A stretch of DNA of 64,000 nt from Methanoregula sp. PtaU1.Bin051 (GTDB lineage Archaea; Halobacteriota; Methanomicrobia; Methanomicrobiales; Methanospirillaceae), in contig MVRE01000013.1 of the NCBI GenBank assembly GCA_002067895.1, forward strand, positions 1 through 64,000, given 5' to 3'. Positions 35,926 to 45,519 of the stretch are shown in pieces. The position numbers and the translations under genes are program-made. Each line of letters starts with the position of its first letter. Within the stretch, counting starts at the first letter, position 1. The notes beneath the pieces were generated by a model. That model saw nothing but the letters and a program-made list of their open reading frames with translations. It had not been told where the DNA came from and made no database searches.

Positions 35926-36960
35926 TCAGCGCCGGGTTTTCTTCGCAGGAACCGCCTGCTCGTGTTCGACGAGGTAGTTGATCACGTTCTCGGAGATGTC
36001 CGATGAGTATTCGCCGGCCCTCCTCACGCTCTCGATAATATAGCCCAGTGCTATCGCATCGGGGGTTTCCAGTTTTATAACAAGGCTGTCGATCTTGTCG
36101 CAGAGGGTCTCAAGCGCCCGCAGGGATTCGATGTTCGCATGGGCTTTCTTCATGTCGTTGTTGAAGAACGAGACGATGCTTCGGTCGAAGATGCCGAGCG
36201 AGAGTTCGCTCGCCTTTACGATCCTGCCAATCGTCTCCGGATCGATCTCGCGGGTAATGATCCCGGTGGCATTGTCCGCGATCCGCTCTGCATGGTCGCC
36301 GATCCGCTCGATGATCCGACTGATCACGGCGTAGTGGACCGCCATGACCGGGGAGACCTCCATCCGTTTCGAAAGCGCAGTATTCGAGAGGATCATGTTG
36401 GTCTGCCGGGCGATCAGCCAGTGGAGCCGGTCGATATCGTTGTCCCGGGCGGAGACATCGGCGGCAAGAGCGGCATCCCGTTTTACGATAGCGGTTATCG
36501 CGTCCTCGTGCATTGCTTTCACGATAACAAACATCCTCTTGATCGTGTTGGCAAACGGCATCTCGGCCGGGTTGAGCAGGTCCTTGAGCATGATGGTATT
36601 CTCATTCTCCTCGATTACCTCCTGCCCGATTGTCATCTGGGTAAAATTACGGACAACTAGCCGGACAAACGGCGGGAACCGTTCTTTTGACCATACAACG
36701 ATTGACGTGTAGCCGGCGATATAGGCGCCAATCAGCAACCGGAACAGGTATGCCGCCTCGATCGTGCCGGTAATCTCGAACTCTTTCACCCGCTGTACCG
36801 GCGCCTGCTCGATCGCGGTGGTGACAAGCAGCGTCCCGTCCGGCTGCACCTCGATCCCGAGCGGGTCGTTCTTCTTGATCTTCTGTGCGTCGACCCACTC
36901 CTTGGGAAGCGTCATCACGTACGATGATCCCCCGGTGAACTGGATCCTGCGGATCTCCAT
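35926..36960 (-). CDS. AbrB-type/PhoU-domain phosphate regulator
   Basis: 344 aa from ATG at 36960 (MEIRRIQFTGG). The N-terminal 45 residues are a SpoVT/AbrB DNA-binding fold (GGSSYVMTLPKEWVDAQKI). The rest contains two PhoU three-helix repeats (IERIGDHAERIADNA, RAGEYSSDISENVINYL). Such fusions regulate Pst operons in archaea. It is divergent from pstS, with a palindrome between the two starts, so it is probably the local phosphate repressor/sensor. Confidence 0.9.
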   Translation of the reverse strand: MEIRRIQFTGGSSYVMTLPKEWVDAQKIKKNDPLGIEVQPDGTLLVTTAIEQAPVQRVKEFEITGTIEAAYLFRLLIGAYIAGYTSIVVWSKERFPPFVRLVVRNFTQMTIGQEVIEENENTIMLKDLLNPAEMPFANTIKRMFVIVKAMHEDAITAIVKRDAALAADVSARDNDIDRLHWLIARQTNMILSNTALSKRMEVSPVMAVHYAVISRIIERIGDHAERIADNATGIITREIDPETIGRIVKASELSLGIFDRSIVSFFNNDMKKAHANIESLRALETLCDKIDSLVIKLETPDAIALGYIIESVRRAGEYSSDISENVINYLVEHEQAVPAKKTRR

Positions 36961-36998
36961 ACTTTTTGATCCTCTTATGTCTCTATCTCTCAATATAG

Positions 36999-37012
36999 GT
37001 TATATATATAAC
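36999..37012. promoter_or_regulatory. Palindrome in the AbrB-PhoU / pstS promoter gap
   Basis: GTTATATATATAAC, a perfect 14-bp palindrome flanked by AATATAG and TATATT. It overlaps the AT-rich core that must serve as TATA element for one or both divergent genes. A likely operator for the neighbouring AbrB-PhoU protein. Confidence 0.5.
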
Positions 37013-37069
37013 TATATTTCATGGCGAAAAAGGGTATATTTCCCGCAGGAGAAGACTTCTGCGAATCAC

Positions 37070-38080
37070 ATGAAACGTCAGAAACCAACATTTTTGTTTG
37101 CCTCTCTTGGCCTTACGGCCCTCCTTGTCCTTGCACTGGTGGCCGCAGGCTGTACAGGCACCGGACAAAAGACTACCCCCCCTGCGGCAACGCAGGCACC
37201 TCAGGCCGTGGCCACGGCTGCTGTCGTACCACAGTCAACTGCCCCTCAGGCCCAGGGGGCCTCAGCCCCGGCCGCGATTGCAGCACCGGTCAGCGGTGAG
37301 AAGCAGAGCATCAGGGTCTCCGGTTCGACGACCGTGCTCCCCATTGCCCAGAAAGCGGCAGAAGCCTATATGGCAGCCCATCCCAATGCCGATATCCAGG
37401 TGACTGGCGGCGGGTCCGGTGTCGGCATCCAGCAGATCGGGGAGAAGACGGTCGATGTCGGCATGTCCTCCCGCGAGCTCTCCTCAACCGAGAAGACCAA
37501 GTATCCCGGTCTCGTCAAATCTGTCGTAGCAAAGGATGGCATTGCCGTCATCGTCAACAGGGCAAACGAGATCAGCGTGATCAGTGCTGACAATATAAAG
37601 AACATCTACACTGGCCGGATCACCAAGTGGTCGCAGGTCTTCGGGGCGAATGTCCCGAACACCAACCAGCAGATCGTTGTCATCGGCCGGGACAGTGCTT
37701 CAGGCACCCGCGAGTTCTTCGACAAGGCCCCCGAGGGAATCCTGAAAGGTGCGGTCCCGGTAAAGTCCATGCTGGAGAAGAACTCCAACGGGGCAGTCAC
37801 GCAGACGGTCGCCCAGACCCCGGGCGCGATCGGGTACGTCTCCATCGGGTTCATCACGGCTGATGTCAAGGCGCTCCCGATCTGGTATAACAATCCCAAC
37901 GATGCCATTGCACCGACAGCCGTGAATGTGAAGTCGAAGAAGTACCCGATCAACCGGGAGCTCTTCATGTTCACGAACGGGGCCCCGGCCGGCCTTGCAA
38001 AGGATTACATCGACTTCATCAGGAGCCCCGAAGGTCAGAAGATCGTGTCTGACGAGGGTTACGTCTCGATTATCGATTAA
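37070..38080 (+). CDS. pstS: Phosphate-binding lipoprotein PstS
   Basis: 336 aa from ATG at 37070 (MKRQKPTFLF). Lipoprotein signal with lipobox-like LALVAAGCTG, then an Ala/Pro/Gln linker (about 60 residues). The binding domain has RVSGSTTVLPIAQKAAEAYM, GGGSGVGIQQI, GRDSASGTREFF and an ABC-binding end. It delivers phosphate to the membrane permease. First gene of pstS-pstCA-pstB-phoU. Confidence 0.95.
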   Translation: MKRQKPTFLFASLGLTALLVLALVAAGCTGTGQKTTPPAATQAPQAVATAAVVPQSTAPQAQGASAPAAIAAPVSGEKQSIRVSGSTTVLPIAQKAAEAYMAAHPNADIQVTGGGSGVGIQQIGEKTVDVGMSSRELSSTEKTKYPGLVKSVVAKDGIAVIVNRANEISVISADNIKNIYTGRITKWSQVFGANVPNTNQQIVVIGRDSASGTREFFDKAPEGILKGAVPVKSMLEKNSNGAVTQTVAQTPGAIGYVSIGFITADVKALPIWYNNPNDAIAPTAVNVKSKKYPINRELFMFTNGAPAGLAKDYIDFIRSPEGQKIVSDEGYVSIID

Positions 38081-38120
38081 TCCGGAAAACAGGGACTGAA
38101 CAGTCCCTATCCTCTCTCAT

Positions 38121-40097
38121 ATGGTGCAGCAGGAGCCTGATAATGAAAAAACCGGGCATTACCGGAACCGGAACGATTCATCCGCAGCTGAAGCCCGCGA
38201 ACTGCGCGAACGTGCGATAAAGGCAGTCTGGTTCTGCACCGCCCTTACGGCCATTCTCGCTATCGTCTTTATCATCCTCTTTCTCGTCCGTGACAGCCTG
38301 CCGGTAGTCCGGGATATCGGGATCGTCCCGTTCCTGACCGGCACTGACTGGTACCCCAGCGGCGATCCGCCGGTGTACGGCATTGCGGTACTGGTCATCG
38401 GCACCGTGCTCGTCACGCTGGGAGCGATGGCACTTGCCGTCCCCCTCTCGATCGGGTGCGCGATCTATATCGCCGAACTCGCCCCGCTCACGGTCAAGAA
38501 CATCGTAAAACCGGCCATCGAGCTCCTTGCCGGCATCCCTTCAGTTGTGTACGGCTTCTTCGGCCTGATCGTGCTGACGGATTTCATCAGGGTGACCTTC
38601 GATGTCCCGTCAGGGGAGACTTGGCTTGCAGGCTCAATCCTGCTTGCAATTATGGCGCTTCCGACAATCATCAGCATCTCGGAAGATGCCATCAGCATGG
38701 TACCGAGTGAGTATAAGGAGGGATCGCTCGCAATCGGGGCCACGAGGTGGCAGACGATCTCGCAGGTGCTGGTTCCGGGGGCGCTCTCCGGCATCACCGC
38801 TGCAATCATCCTCGGGTTCGGGCGTGCGATTGGCGAGACGATGGCGGTCATGATGGTGACGGGAAACGCCGCGATCATCCCGAACCCGGTCTGGAATGTC
38901 CTCTCCCCGGTCCGCACGCTCACCGGCACGCTCGGCATCGAGATGGGAGAAGTCGCGGTGGGGAGCGACCACTACGCCGCCCTCTTCGGGGTTGCTGTCG
39001 TCCTTCTCGCAATCACCCTTCTCGTCAACTCGGCTGCCGTCCTGATCTTAAACAGCATCCGCGAGCGCCAGAGCGGCAGGCATTCCCGGAAGAAGCGGAC
39101 GATTATGACCGGGAAAGTATGGGATCAGATCCGGCGGCCTGCCCTGATCGGGGAGTTCCTGCTCCTTGCCGTTTTCCTGTTCGTTGCCCTGCCGGCGCAT
39201 GCAGCCCTCCTCATCACTGCAGGAATCATCGCAGGATATTGTCTCAGGAACCTGCTGGACGCAAAACAGGCGGAGCGGATCGCCTTTACCCTCATCATCG
39301 CTGCCGCGGCAATCGTGCTTCTTATCCTTGCCGTTATCCTGCAGGACATTATCGTACACGGGCTTTCCGCGATCTCATGGGAATTCCTGACCGAAGGGCC
39401 CAAGGATCTCGGCCGGGCCGGAGGCATCTTCCCGGCGATCATTGGCACCTTCTGTCTCGTCACCGGTGCGATCCTGTTCGCCCTCCCTCTCGGGGTCGGT
39501 GCGGCGATCTACCTCATCGAGTATACGAAGGAGGGCAGGATCACCCGGCTCATCCGGATCACGGTCGACCTCCTGAACGGCACTCCCTCGATTGTCTTCG
39601 GCCTCTTCGGTCTTGCCTTCCTCGTATACTTCCTCAACTTTGGCGTCTCGCTCCTCGCCGGCCAGGTCACGCTCGGCCTGATGGTGCTCCCTACGATCAT
39701 CCGCGCAACGGAAGAAGCACTCAGGACCATCCCCGGGTCGCTGCGGGAGGGAAGCCTTGCGCTGGGTGCGACACGGTGGCAGACAATCTGGCGGGTCGTA
39801 CTGCCCCCGGCAGTCCCGGGCATTGTGACCGGCACAATCCTCTCGATCGGTCGGGCAGCCGGGGAGACGGCACCGATCATGTTCACGGCAGTCGTATTCT
39901 CCCAGCGCTACCTCACGGCATCTGTCTTCGAGCCGGTCATGGCGCTGCCGTACCACCTCTTCATCCTGGCAACGAACGTGCCGGGCTCGTCCACGAACAA
40001 GTACGGCACCGCGCTTGTGCTCTTACTCCTCGTTATAGGAATTTATTCAGTGGCGATTTACGTGCGAAGCCATTTTGCAAAAAAAATGCGGGGCTGA
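38121..40097 (+). CDS. pstCA: Fused phosphate permease PstC-PstA
   Basis: 658 aa, about the sum of PstC and PstA. Residues 1-325 are PstC-like ([37 protein letters not shown] as EAA loop). Residues 340-658 are PstA-like ([37 protein letters not shown]). Each half has about six membrane helices. The hinge [15 protein letters not shown] has a Met that could act as an internal start, but the frame is continuous. PstC and PstA are separate in most organisms. Confidence 0.93.
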   Translation: MVQQEPDNEKTGHYRNRNDSSAAEARELRERAIKAVWFCTALTAILAIVFIILFLVRDSLPVVRDIGIVPFLTGTDWYPSGDPPVYGIAVLVIGTVLVTLGAMALAVPLSIGCAIYIAELAPLTVKNIVKPAIELLAGIPSVVYGFFGLIVLTDFIRVTFDVPSGETWLAGSILLAIMALPTIISISEDAISMVPSEYKEGSLAIGATRWQTISQVLVPGALSGITAAIILGFGRAIGETMAVMMVTGNAAIIPNPVWNVLSPVRTLTGTLGIEMGEVAVGSDHYAALFGVAVVLLAITLLVNSAAVLILNSIRERQSGRHSRKKRTIMTGKVWDQIRRPALIGEFLLLAVFLFVALPAHAALLITAGIIAGYCLRNLLDAKQAERIAFTLIIAAAAIVLLILAVILQDIIVHGLSAISWEFLTEGPKDLGRAGGIFPAIIGTFCLVTGAILFALPLGVGAAIYLIEYTKEGRITRLIRITVDLLNGTPSIVFGLFGLAFLVYFLNFGVSLLAGQVTLGLMVLPTIIRATEEALRTIPGSLREGSLALGATRWQTIWRVVLPPAVPGIVTGTILSIGRAAGETAPIMFTAVVFSQRYLTASVFEPVMALPYHLFILATNVPGSSTNKYGTALVLLLLVIGIYSVAIYVRSHFAKKMRG

Positions 40098-40101
40098 TAT
40101 C

Positions 40102-40863
40102 ATGACGGACGAATCGATCATCACGACCAGCGACCTGAACCTCTGGTACCATGATACCCATGCCCTCCAGTCGATCTCTATAGCAATCCCCAGAAACCGG
40201 GTCACGGCTCTCATCGGACCTTCCGGCTGCGGCAAGTCAACGCTGCTGCGCTGCTTCAACCGGTTAAACGATCTGATCGATTCCGTCAGAGTCACCGGGA
40301 CGATCATGCTCTCCGGCAATAACATCCATGAACCGGGAACCGACGTCGTCCAGCTCAGGAAGAGGATCGGCATGGTATTCCAGAAGCCGAACCCGTTCCC
40401 CAAATCGGTGTACGAGAACGTCGCGTACGGCCCGCGGGTCCACGGGATTAAGGACAAGGTGGAACTCGACAGGATCGTTGAAAAGAGCCTCTGCGACGCC
40501 GCCCTGTATGATGAGGTACGGGACCGGCTGCACGAGTCGGCGCTCTCCCTTTCCGGAGGGCAGCAGCAGCGCCTCTGCATCGCCCGGACGCTCGCCGTGG
40601 AACCCGAAGTGATCCTGATGGACGAGCCCTGCTCCGCGCTCGACCCGATCGCGACAGGAAAGATCGAGAAACTTATTGACAATCTCAAGCAGGATTATAC
40701 CGTGATCATCGTCACCCACAACATGCAGCAGGCGGCCCGGGTGAGCGATTACACCGGTTTCATGTACTTAGGAAAACTGATCGAATGCGGCAGGACACGG
40801 CAGATCTTCGAGAACCCGAAAGAGGATCTTACCGAGAACTACATCACCGGACGGTTCGGGTAG
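40102..40863 (+). CDS. pstB: Phosphate ABC transporter ATPase PstB
   Basis: 253 aa from ATG at 40102 ([10 protein letters not shown]), 4 bp after the permease stop. Walker [16 protein letters not shown], signature [18 protein letters not shown], Walker [14 protein letters not shown] and H-loop [13 protein letters not shown]. PstB-specific features include [17 protein letters not shown]. Confidence 0.97.
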   Translation: MTDESIITTSDLNLWYHDTHALQSISIAIPRNRVTALIGPSGCGKSTLLRCFNRLNDLIDSVRVTGTIMLSGNNIHEPGTDVVQLRKRIGMVFQKPNPFPKSVYENVAYGPRVHGIKDKVELDRIVEKSLCDAALYDEVRDRLHESALSLSGGQQQRLCIARTLAVEPEVILMDEPCSALDPIATGKIEKLIDNLKQDYTVIIVTHNMQQAARVSDYTGFMYLGKLIECGRTRQIFENPKEDLTENYITGRFG

Positions 40864-40867
40864 GTGG

Positions 40868-41524
40868 ATGTGTATGTCGGAAAAATTCCATACGGAACTT
40901 GAAAGGCTGAAACAGGATACGGTGGAGATGGCCCGGTTTGCCCGGGACATGCTGTGCGATTCGCTGCAGGCGCTGGCGGTCCAGGACATCGATGGTGCAA
41001 AGGAAATCCTGTCCCGGAAAAAACATATCCGCGAGACAACGATCGAACTCGAAGAGCGGACATACCAGCTGATTGCGCTCTACCAGCCGATGGCAAAGGA
41101 CATGCGGGTAATTGCCTGCACGCTCAAGATCATCACTTCGGCGGAACGGATCGGGAGGTACGGCAAGGACATCGCAAACATGGTCGGGTTCGTAAAAGAC
41201 CAGCCGGAATTTATGCAGCCGCCGCCGATAACGCACATGGCACGGCTGGTGACCGGCATGATCGATGATGTTATCCGCGCTTATGAAACCGAGAACATCA
41301 GGCCGATTGAAAACCTGTCAAAACGAGACGATGCTGTCGATACATTATGGCATTCGGTGTTCAGGGAGATGCTCACCTTCATGATGGAGAATTGCAGGAC
41401 GATTACGCGTGGCACCTACGATATCATGGTGGCCCGGTACCTGGAGCGTTCGGGCGACCATGCCTGCAGGATGGCCGAGAACGTCCACTACATGGTCACT
41501 GGTGAACGGATCGAGATCAGGTAG
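40868..41524 (+). CDS. phoU: PhoU phosphate-uptake regulator
   Basis: 218 aa; ATG at 40868 or 40874. Two PhoU repeats: LYQPMAKDMRVIACTLKI with RIGRYGKDIANM, and YLERSGDHACRMAENVHYM. It links Pst transport to signalling and prevents excess uptake. Last gene of the pst operon, distinct from the AbrB-fused PhoU upstream. Confidence 0.95.
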   Translation: MCMSEKFHTELERLKQDTVEMARFARDMLCDSLQALAVQDIDGAKEILSRKKHIRETTIELEERTYQLIALYQPMAKDMRVIACTLKIITSAERIGRYGKDIANMVGFVKDQPEFMQPPPITHMARLVTGMIDDVIRAYETENIRPIENLSKRDDAVDTLWHSVFREMLTFMMENCRTITRGTYDIMVARYLERSGDHACRMAENVHYMVTGERIEIR

Positions 41525-41568
41525 ACCCGATCCGGCAACCTTTTCTCCCTCCCCGGTAACATTTTTTT

Positions 41569-42453
41569 GTGGACGCGCTCTCCCACGCCCTGATCGCATA
41601 CATCCTCTTCTCCACTCCGGGCCTTTCCCCGCTCATCCCGTTTGTGATCGTCGGTGCAGTGATACCGGATATCGATATCTTCTTCTCACCGGTAGCGGAC
41701 CTGAACCCCTCGCTCTATCTCTTCACCCACGGGGGAGTCTTGCACAGCATTGCCGGTGCACTCGTACTCTCCCTGGTGACGTACGCTGTATCTGTCCTTC
41801 TCGCGGCTGGCGCAATCATCCCGGCCGGCATCGTTTCCGTGACAGGAATATACGGTTTTGCAGCAATCCTCGCCGGCGCCCTGCTCCACCTTGCAATCGA
41901 TCTGCCGGCCACCCCGGGTATCCCGGTGCTCGCCCCGTTCTCCAACCGGCAATATTCGCTTAACATCTTTCCCGGACCGAGTTTTCTCCTCGCCTTTGCT
42001 GCGCTCGGCACTGCCCTCGTAACGCTGCTCCGGCTCCTGCCGTTCTCCTCAGCGCTTCTTCTCTTTGGCAGTACGGTTGTTGCCTATATCGCCGTGCGGG
42101 CCGGTATGTTCCTCGTTGCGGATGCGGCGCTCCCTGGCAGGAAGATCCCGACCATCAACCCGCTGCGCTGGCTGGTGATCCGCGAGAACGAACAATCGTA
42201 TGCGGTGCAGTTCCATACATTCTTCTCCGGACTATCGGAGGAGGCCGTGTTTCCGAAGTATAAGGACACGGATGATGCAGAGGTAACAGGATCCCTGGAG
42301 TATCCGGAAGTCCGCCGCATGGTATTCTCCTCGTACCTCGTCACTGCAGAGAGGATCGGGGACGTCCTCATCCTTGCCGACCCGCTGCGGGAGAAAGGGT
42401 TCCTGTACTACCCGCCGAAGTACAAGCGTGTCGCGGTTCCCGCCGGTAAATAA
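41569..42453 (+). CDS. Membrane-bound metal-dependent hydrolase (YdjM/DUF457 type)
   Basis: 294 aa from GTG at 41569. The N-terminus MDALSHALIAYILF, with GAVIPDIDIFF and FTHGGVLHSI, gives the Asp/His metal motif of YdjM-like proteins. Four to five membrane helices (about residues 7-190) are followed by a cytoplasmic tail. Substrate unknown. Confidence 0.85.
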   Translation: MDALSHALIAYILFSTPGLSPLIPFVIVGAVIPDIDIFFSPVADLNPSLYLFTHGGVLHSIAGALVLSLVTYAVSVLLAAGAIIPAGIVSVTGIYGFAAILAGALLHLAIDLPATPGIPVLAPFSNRQYSLNIFPGPSFLLAFAALGTALVTLLRLLPFSSALLLFGSTVVAYIAVRAGMFLVADAALPGRKIPTINPLRWLVIRENEQSYAVQFHTFFSGLSEEAVFPKYKDTDDAEVTGSLEYPEVRRMVFSSYLVTAERIGDVLILADPLREKGFLYYPPKYKRVAVPAGK

Positions 42454-42487
42454 ATGTGAGCTGTTCCTGCCCGCGGAACGGGCTGTT

Positions 42488-43021
42488 TCAGCCCGGTAGC
42501 GGGACGGTCGTAAGTTTCCACTTCGCCGGGCCGGGCGCGAGATCCTTCTGCATCCAGATGACATCGAAGAGCTCGGAAAACTTTATCCCGACCTCGTACA
42601 TCCGCCCGCACTCGAAGAATCCGTGCTTTTTATGGAACGTAAGGCTCTCGGGGTTCTTTGACGAGATATTAGCAAGCAGCATAACAACCCCTTTCTTCCT
42701 TGCTTCGCGTATCATCGTCTCCATCAGGATGGTTCCGAAGCCCTGGTGCCGGGAAGCAGGGGCGATAAATGTCGAGACCGTTGCCGTGCGGGCGAATGTC
42801 GAAAACGGGAGGAAGGGTTTGAGGATACCAAAGCCTAGGATCTCGCCGCCGCTTTCTATAACAGCGAACGCATGGGCGCCTTCCCGTATGACAGAAAAAA
42901 ACTCCGGGGGTACTGGTTTGTCAGGGTACGCTGCAAAACCCGTGTTGACGTAGTGGTTGAAGATACCTATGACCGCTTCCCTGTCTCCGTCCGTTACCGG
43001 ACGGATTGATGTTTCCGGCAT
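42488..43021 (-). CDS. GNAT N-acetyltransferase
   Basis: 177 aa from ATG at 43021 (MPETSIRPV). Full GNAT fold: IRPVTDGDREAVIGIFNHYV, acetyl-CoA loop APASRHQGFGTILMETMI (RxxGxG region) and LTFHKKHGFFECGRMYEVG. It is closest in appearance to the phosphinothricin acetyltransferase-like branch, which often acts on amino-acid-like amines; the true substrate is unknown. Confidence 0.88.
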   Translation of the reverse strand: MPETSIRPVTDGDREAVIGIFNHYVNTGFAAYPDKPVPPEFFSVIREGAHAFAVIESGGEILGFGILKPFLPFSTFARTATVSTFIAPASRHQGFGTILMETMIREARKKGVVMLLANISSKNPESLTFHKKHGFFECGRMYEVGIKFSELFDVIWMQKDLAPGPAKWKLTTVPLPG

Positions 43022-43170
43022 TAAGATCACCGGAACTGTTGCCCTGTACCCTCATATACCTGTCACGATCTCTCCAATGAGACAGAAGTGCCTCCGCAGG
43101 CAGTACAATGCAACAGATTTTTCCGACGTATCGGCGGGCAGTTTTCCCGGATTGCAAAAAATATTTATAA

Positions 43171-43192
43171 TGTCAACATCCACATGTTGACA
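43171..43192. promoter_or_regulatory. Perfect 9-bp inverted repeat operator before the HTH gene
   Basis: TGTCAACAT (43171-43179) and ATGTTGACA (43184-43192) are separated by 4 bp. The site ends one base before the ATG at 43194 and directly follows a TATA-like TATTTATAA (43161-43169). Binding here would block transcription start, so autoregulation by the encoded HTH protein is likely. Confidence 0.65.
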
Positions 43193-43193
43193 C

Positions 43194-43640
43194 ATGCTCC
43201 TGCCAACGAACGACAAGCAGTTCGGGTTCTGGGCGATGCGGAGAAACGGTGTGCCTAACATCTCCATCGCCAACCAGCTCGGCATCTCCCGGCAGGCGGT
43301 CTCCCGGGCGCTCCTCCTCATGGACGGGAAGATCGAGGCCGCACTGCGCGAGATGGCGCAGGCAAACCAGATCTCCGTTGAGAAGATCAACGCCGAAAAA
43401 GGGATCCTGCTTGGCCGGTCGATCCCGTTCCGGACCGCCGCCATCATCTTCGTCTCGGCAAAACGCGGCGTGCAGGTCTGGTACGAGCATGACGGCGACT
43501 GCGGTGCCTGCCAGCGGTATACCGAGTGCATCGAGCTGCTCTGGGACTATGCGGACGAACTTGACATTAAGATAAAAAAGACTGCAGACCCGACGGAGAT
43601 GGCGGAAGAACTTTTTGAAAAAGTAAAGGCGATGGTCTGA
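43194..43640 (+). CDS. HTH regulator with cysteine cluster, head of the GWCP operon
   Basis: 148 aa. Residues about 5-45 are an HTH (KQFGFWAMRRNGVPNISIAN, LGISRQAVSRALLLMDG). The second half is an alpha/beta domain with DGDCGACQRYTEC (Cys at C-x2-C-x5-C spacing), which may bind metal or sense redox. It ends in an amphipathic helix. The stop overlaps the start of the next gene by one base. The palindrome just upstream suggests it represses its own operon. No named family is claimed. Confidence 0.85.
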   Translation: MLLPTNDKQFGFWAMRRNGVPNISIANQLGISRQAVSRALLLMDGKIEAALREMAQANQISVEKINAEKGILLGRSIPFRTAAIIFVSAKRGVQVWYEHDGDCGACQRYTECIELLWDYADELDIKIKKTADPTEMAEELFEKVKAMV

Positions 43641-44425
43641 TGGCACGTGTATCTGATGAAATCTGGGGCTGGCTGGGCTGGTGCCCGATGCTTGCTGCCC
43701 CCCGGTATCCCCCACGGGGCGCTGCCGGAGTCGCAGGTGACAAGGACACAACAGGCGACGGCGGGCCGGTTGCCCGGCGGTCGGCCCGGTTCATGCGCAT
43801 GGCCTGGGGGGTCGTCGCCCTGTCATGGGTCGTCGCATTCCTTGCACTGCCCTACCTGCCGGAGATCATCCCGGTCCACTGGAATGTCTACGGCGAGGCG
43901 GACGGGTTTTCCGGCCGGATCTTCGGGGCATTCGGGCTTCCGGCAATCATCACCCTTATCATGGCCCTCCTCATGATACTGCCACGGTACGACTCCGTGC
44001 AGGTGTCCCTCGACGCATTCCGGGATATTTATGCCATGATGCTCTTCTCCGTAGTATCCCTGTTCTTCTGCATTGAAGTTGTCGCGCTGGCGAATGCGGC
44101 AGGGAGCGGCCTGCCGGTCAGCGTGATCTTTCCCGTTCTGATCGGGGCACTCTTCATCGTGATGGGGGCCCTGATGCCCCATATCGGCAGGAACACGACC
44201 ATGGGGATCCGCCTGCCGTGGACAGTCCGCGATGACAGGGTCTGGAAGAAGACCCACGAGCATGCCGGTCCGCTCTTTATTGCCGGAGGAGTTCTTATCG
44301 TATTCGGGAGTCTTGTTGGCAGGACCTGGGCAATGGCAGTGATGGCTGTCGTAACCATCGGGCTCGTCCTGTACATATCGGTCTGGTCGTACCGGCTGGC
44401 AAGGGCCCGGCCGCTGGGGGAATGA
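43640..44425 (+). CDS. DUF1648/SdpI-like membrane protein with N-terminal GWCP motif
   Basis: 261 aa. The N-terminus has WGWLGWCPM (residues 9-17), then a Gly/Pro-rich cytoplasmic linker to about residue 50. The DUF1648 motif follows (LPEIIPVHWNVYGEADGFSG), and the SdpI module is recognised by LMPHIGRNTTMGIRLPWTV and VWKKTHEHAGPLFIAGG. About six membrane helices. SdpI is the immunity and signalling protein against the SdpC toxin in Bacillus; no toxin gene is seen here. It is coupled at both ends (TGATG with the regulator, ATGA with the next gene). Confidence 0.85.
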   Translation: MARVSDEIWGWLGWCPMLAAPRYPPRGAAGVAGDKDTTGDGGPVARRSARFMRMAWGVVALSWVVAFLALPYLPEIIPVHWNVYGEADGFSGRIFGAFGLPAIITLIMALLMILPRYDSVQVSLDAFRDIYAMMLFSVVSLFFCIEVVALANAAGSGLPVSVIFPVLIGALFIVMGALMPHIGRNTTMGIRLPWTVRDDRVWKKTHEHAGPLFIAGGVLIVFGSLVGRTWAMAVMAVVTIGLVLYISVWSYRLARARPLGE

Positions 44426-45519
44426 CAGGGATGGTCGTAAAAATGTCAGAGAATTTGCGGGAATATCTCGGCTGGTGCCCGAACGCACCGGTCCTCCGCA
44501 CAGCCCCGGCGGTCCTTATGACGCAGCCTGCAACAGTACACCCGGTTCAGCCTGATGGCGGGGCAGGGGGACCGGGACGGATTGGACGCGGGATTAACCT
44601 TGCTATAGAGAGCGTAAAAACCCTGAACCGGAACCGGCAGCTGCTGTATTTCTCCCTCCTGACCGGTCTCGCAATCGCATTCATGTTCGTGGCACAGTAC
44701 TGCCTCCACCTTCTCGGCACGTATCCGTACTATGCAATCGATCTTCCACGCTGGCTGGTCCTGTCGTTTGCCCTCCAGCTCATGACGGTATTCTGTCTGG
44801 CAATCCTGCTCGCCGGCCTTATCCTGGGCCTCTCAGCGGAAGGAAATGGCAGCCCCGCCTCCTTCCGGGCAGGACTCTCCGGCACAAAGAATTACCTGCG
44901 CCGTCTTGCAGACTGGTCGGTGATCGTATCGCTCTGCGTAACGGCACTCTATGCCCCTCTCCACTACGGAGGATACCTGAGGTTTACCCTGTACGCGGCC
45001 CTCGACCAGTTCCCCTTCAACTTCATCCTCTTCCCGGAGGTCTACAGCACAGGCCCAATCGGGGGTACATATGCCATGCTGTCAGCGATCACCTCCACGC
45101 TCCTCGTATCAGGGATCACGGTATTCCTTTTCATCCTGACCCTCTTTGTTGTCCCGTTGCTGGTGCTGGAAGACAGGAACCTTCACGAAGCGGTCGCAGG
45201 ATCGTTCCCGCTCATGAAGAAAGTATGGAGCGAGGCAGCTGTCTGCTTCCTCCTCTTCGGCGTGATCCTGTTTATGGTTGCCCTAATATCCCTGCTCTTC
45301 CGGGTCGTTTACAGAATTGTCGCGCCTGAAATGCTGCTCTTCTGGTATCCGGGGGATGCATGGATCGCAGCTGCAGTCCTGTTCATGCTCGCATTGTACA
45401 GTCTCGCGGTTATTCTCTCAACAGTGGCGGGAATTGCTGTGATGAACCTGTACACGCGGGCAAAGAGCGGTCTGGATTCAGCAGTTTCCGAACGAAAAGA
45501 GGAGGCAATACCTGCATGA
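44422..45519 (+). CDS. Multi-pass membrane protein with N-terminal GWCPNA motif
   Basis: 365 aa from ATG at 44422 (ATGA overlap); ATGs at 44431 and 44443 are alternatives. YLGWCPNAPVL lies about 15-25 residues in, followed by a low-complexity Gly/Pro/Gln linker to about residue 58. Five to six membrane helices follow in a DUF4013-like arrangement (KTLNRNRQLLYFSLLTGLAI, LVLEDRNLHEAVAGSFPLMK). It ends in a charged cytoplasmic tail. Function unknown. Third gene of the operon. Confidence 0.82.
   Translation: MTGMVVKMSENLREYLGWCPNAPVLRTAPAVLMTQPATVHPVQPDGGAGGPGRIGRGINLAIESVKTLNRNRQLLYFSLLTGLAIAFMFVAQYCLHLLGTYPYYAIDLPRWLVLSFALQLMTVFCLAILLAGLILGLSAEGNGSPASFRAGLSGTKNYLRRLADWSVIVSLCVTALYAPLHYGGYLRFTLYAALDQFPFNFILFPEVYSTGPIGGTYAMLSAITSTLLVSGITVFLFILTLFVVPLLVLEDRNLHEAVAGSFPLMKKVWSEAAVCFLLFGVILFMVALISLLFRVVYRIVAPEMLLFWYPGDAWIAAAVLFMLALYSLAVILSTVAGIAVMNLYTRAKSGLDSAVSERKEEAIPA

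Noticed and set aside
38747-40105. 452-codon plus-strand frame inside pstCA
   Set aside because: Second reading frame of a GC-rich gene; the translation is Arg/His/Pro-rich without hydrophobic pattern, and the permease frame is certain.
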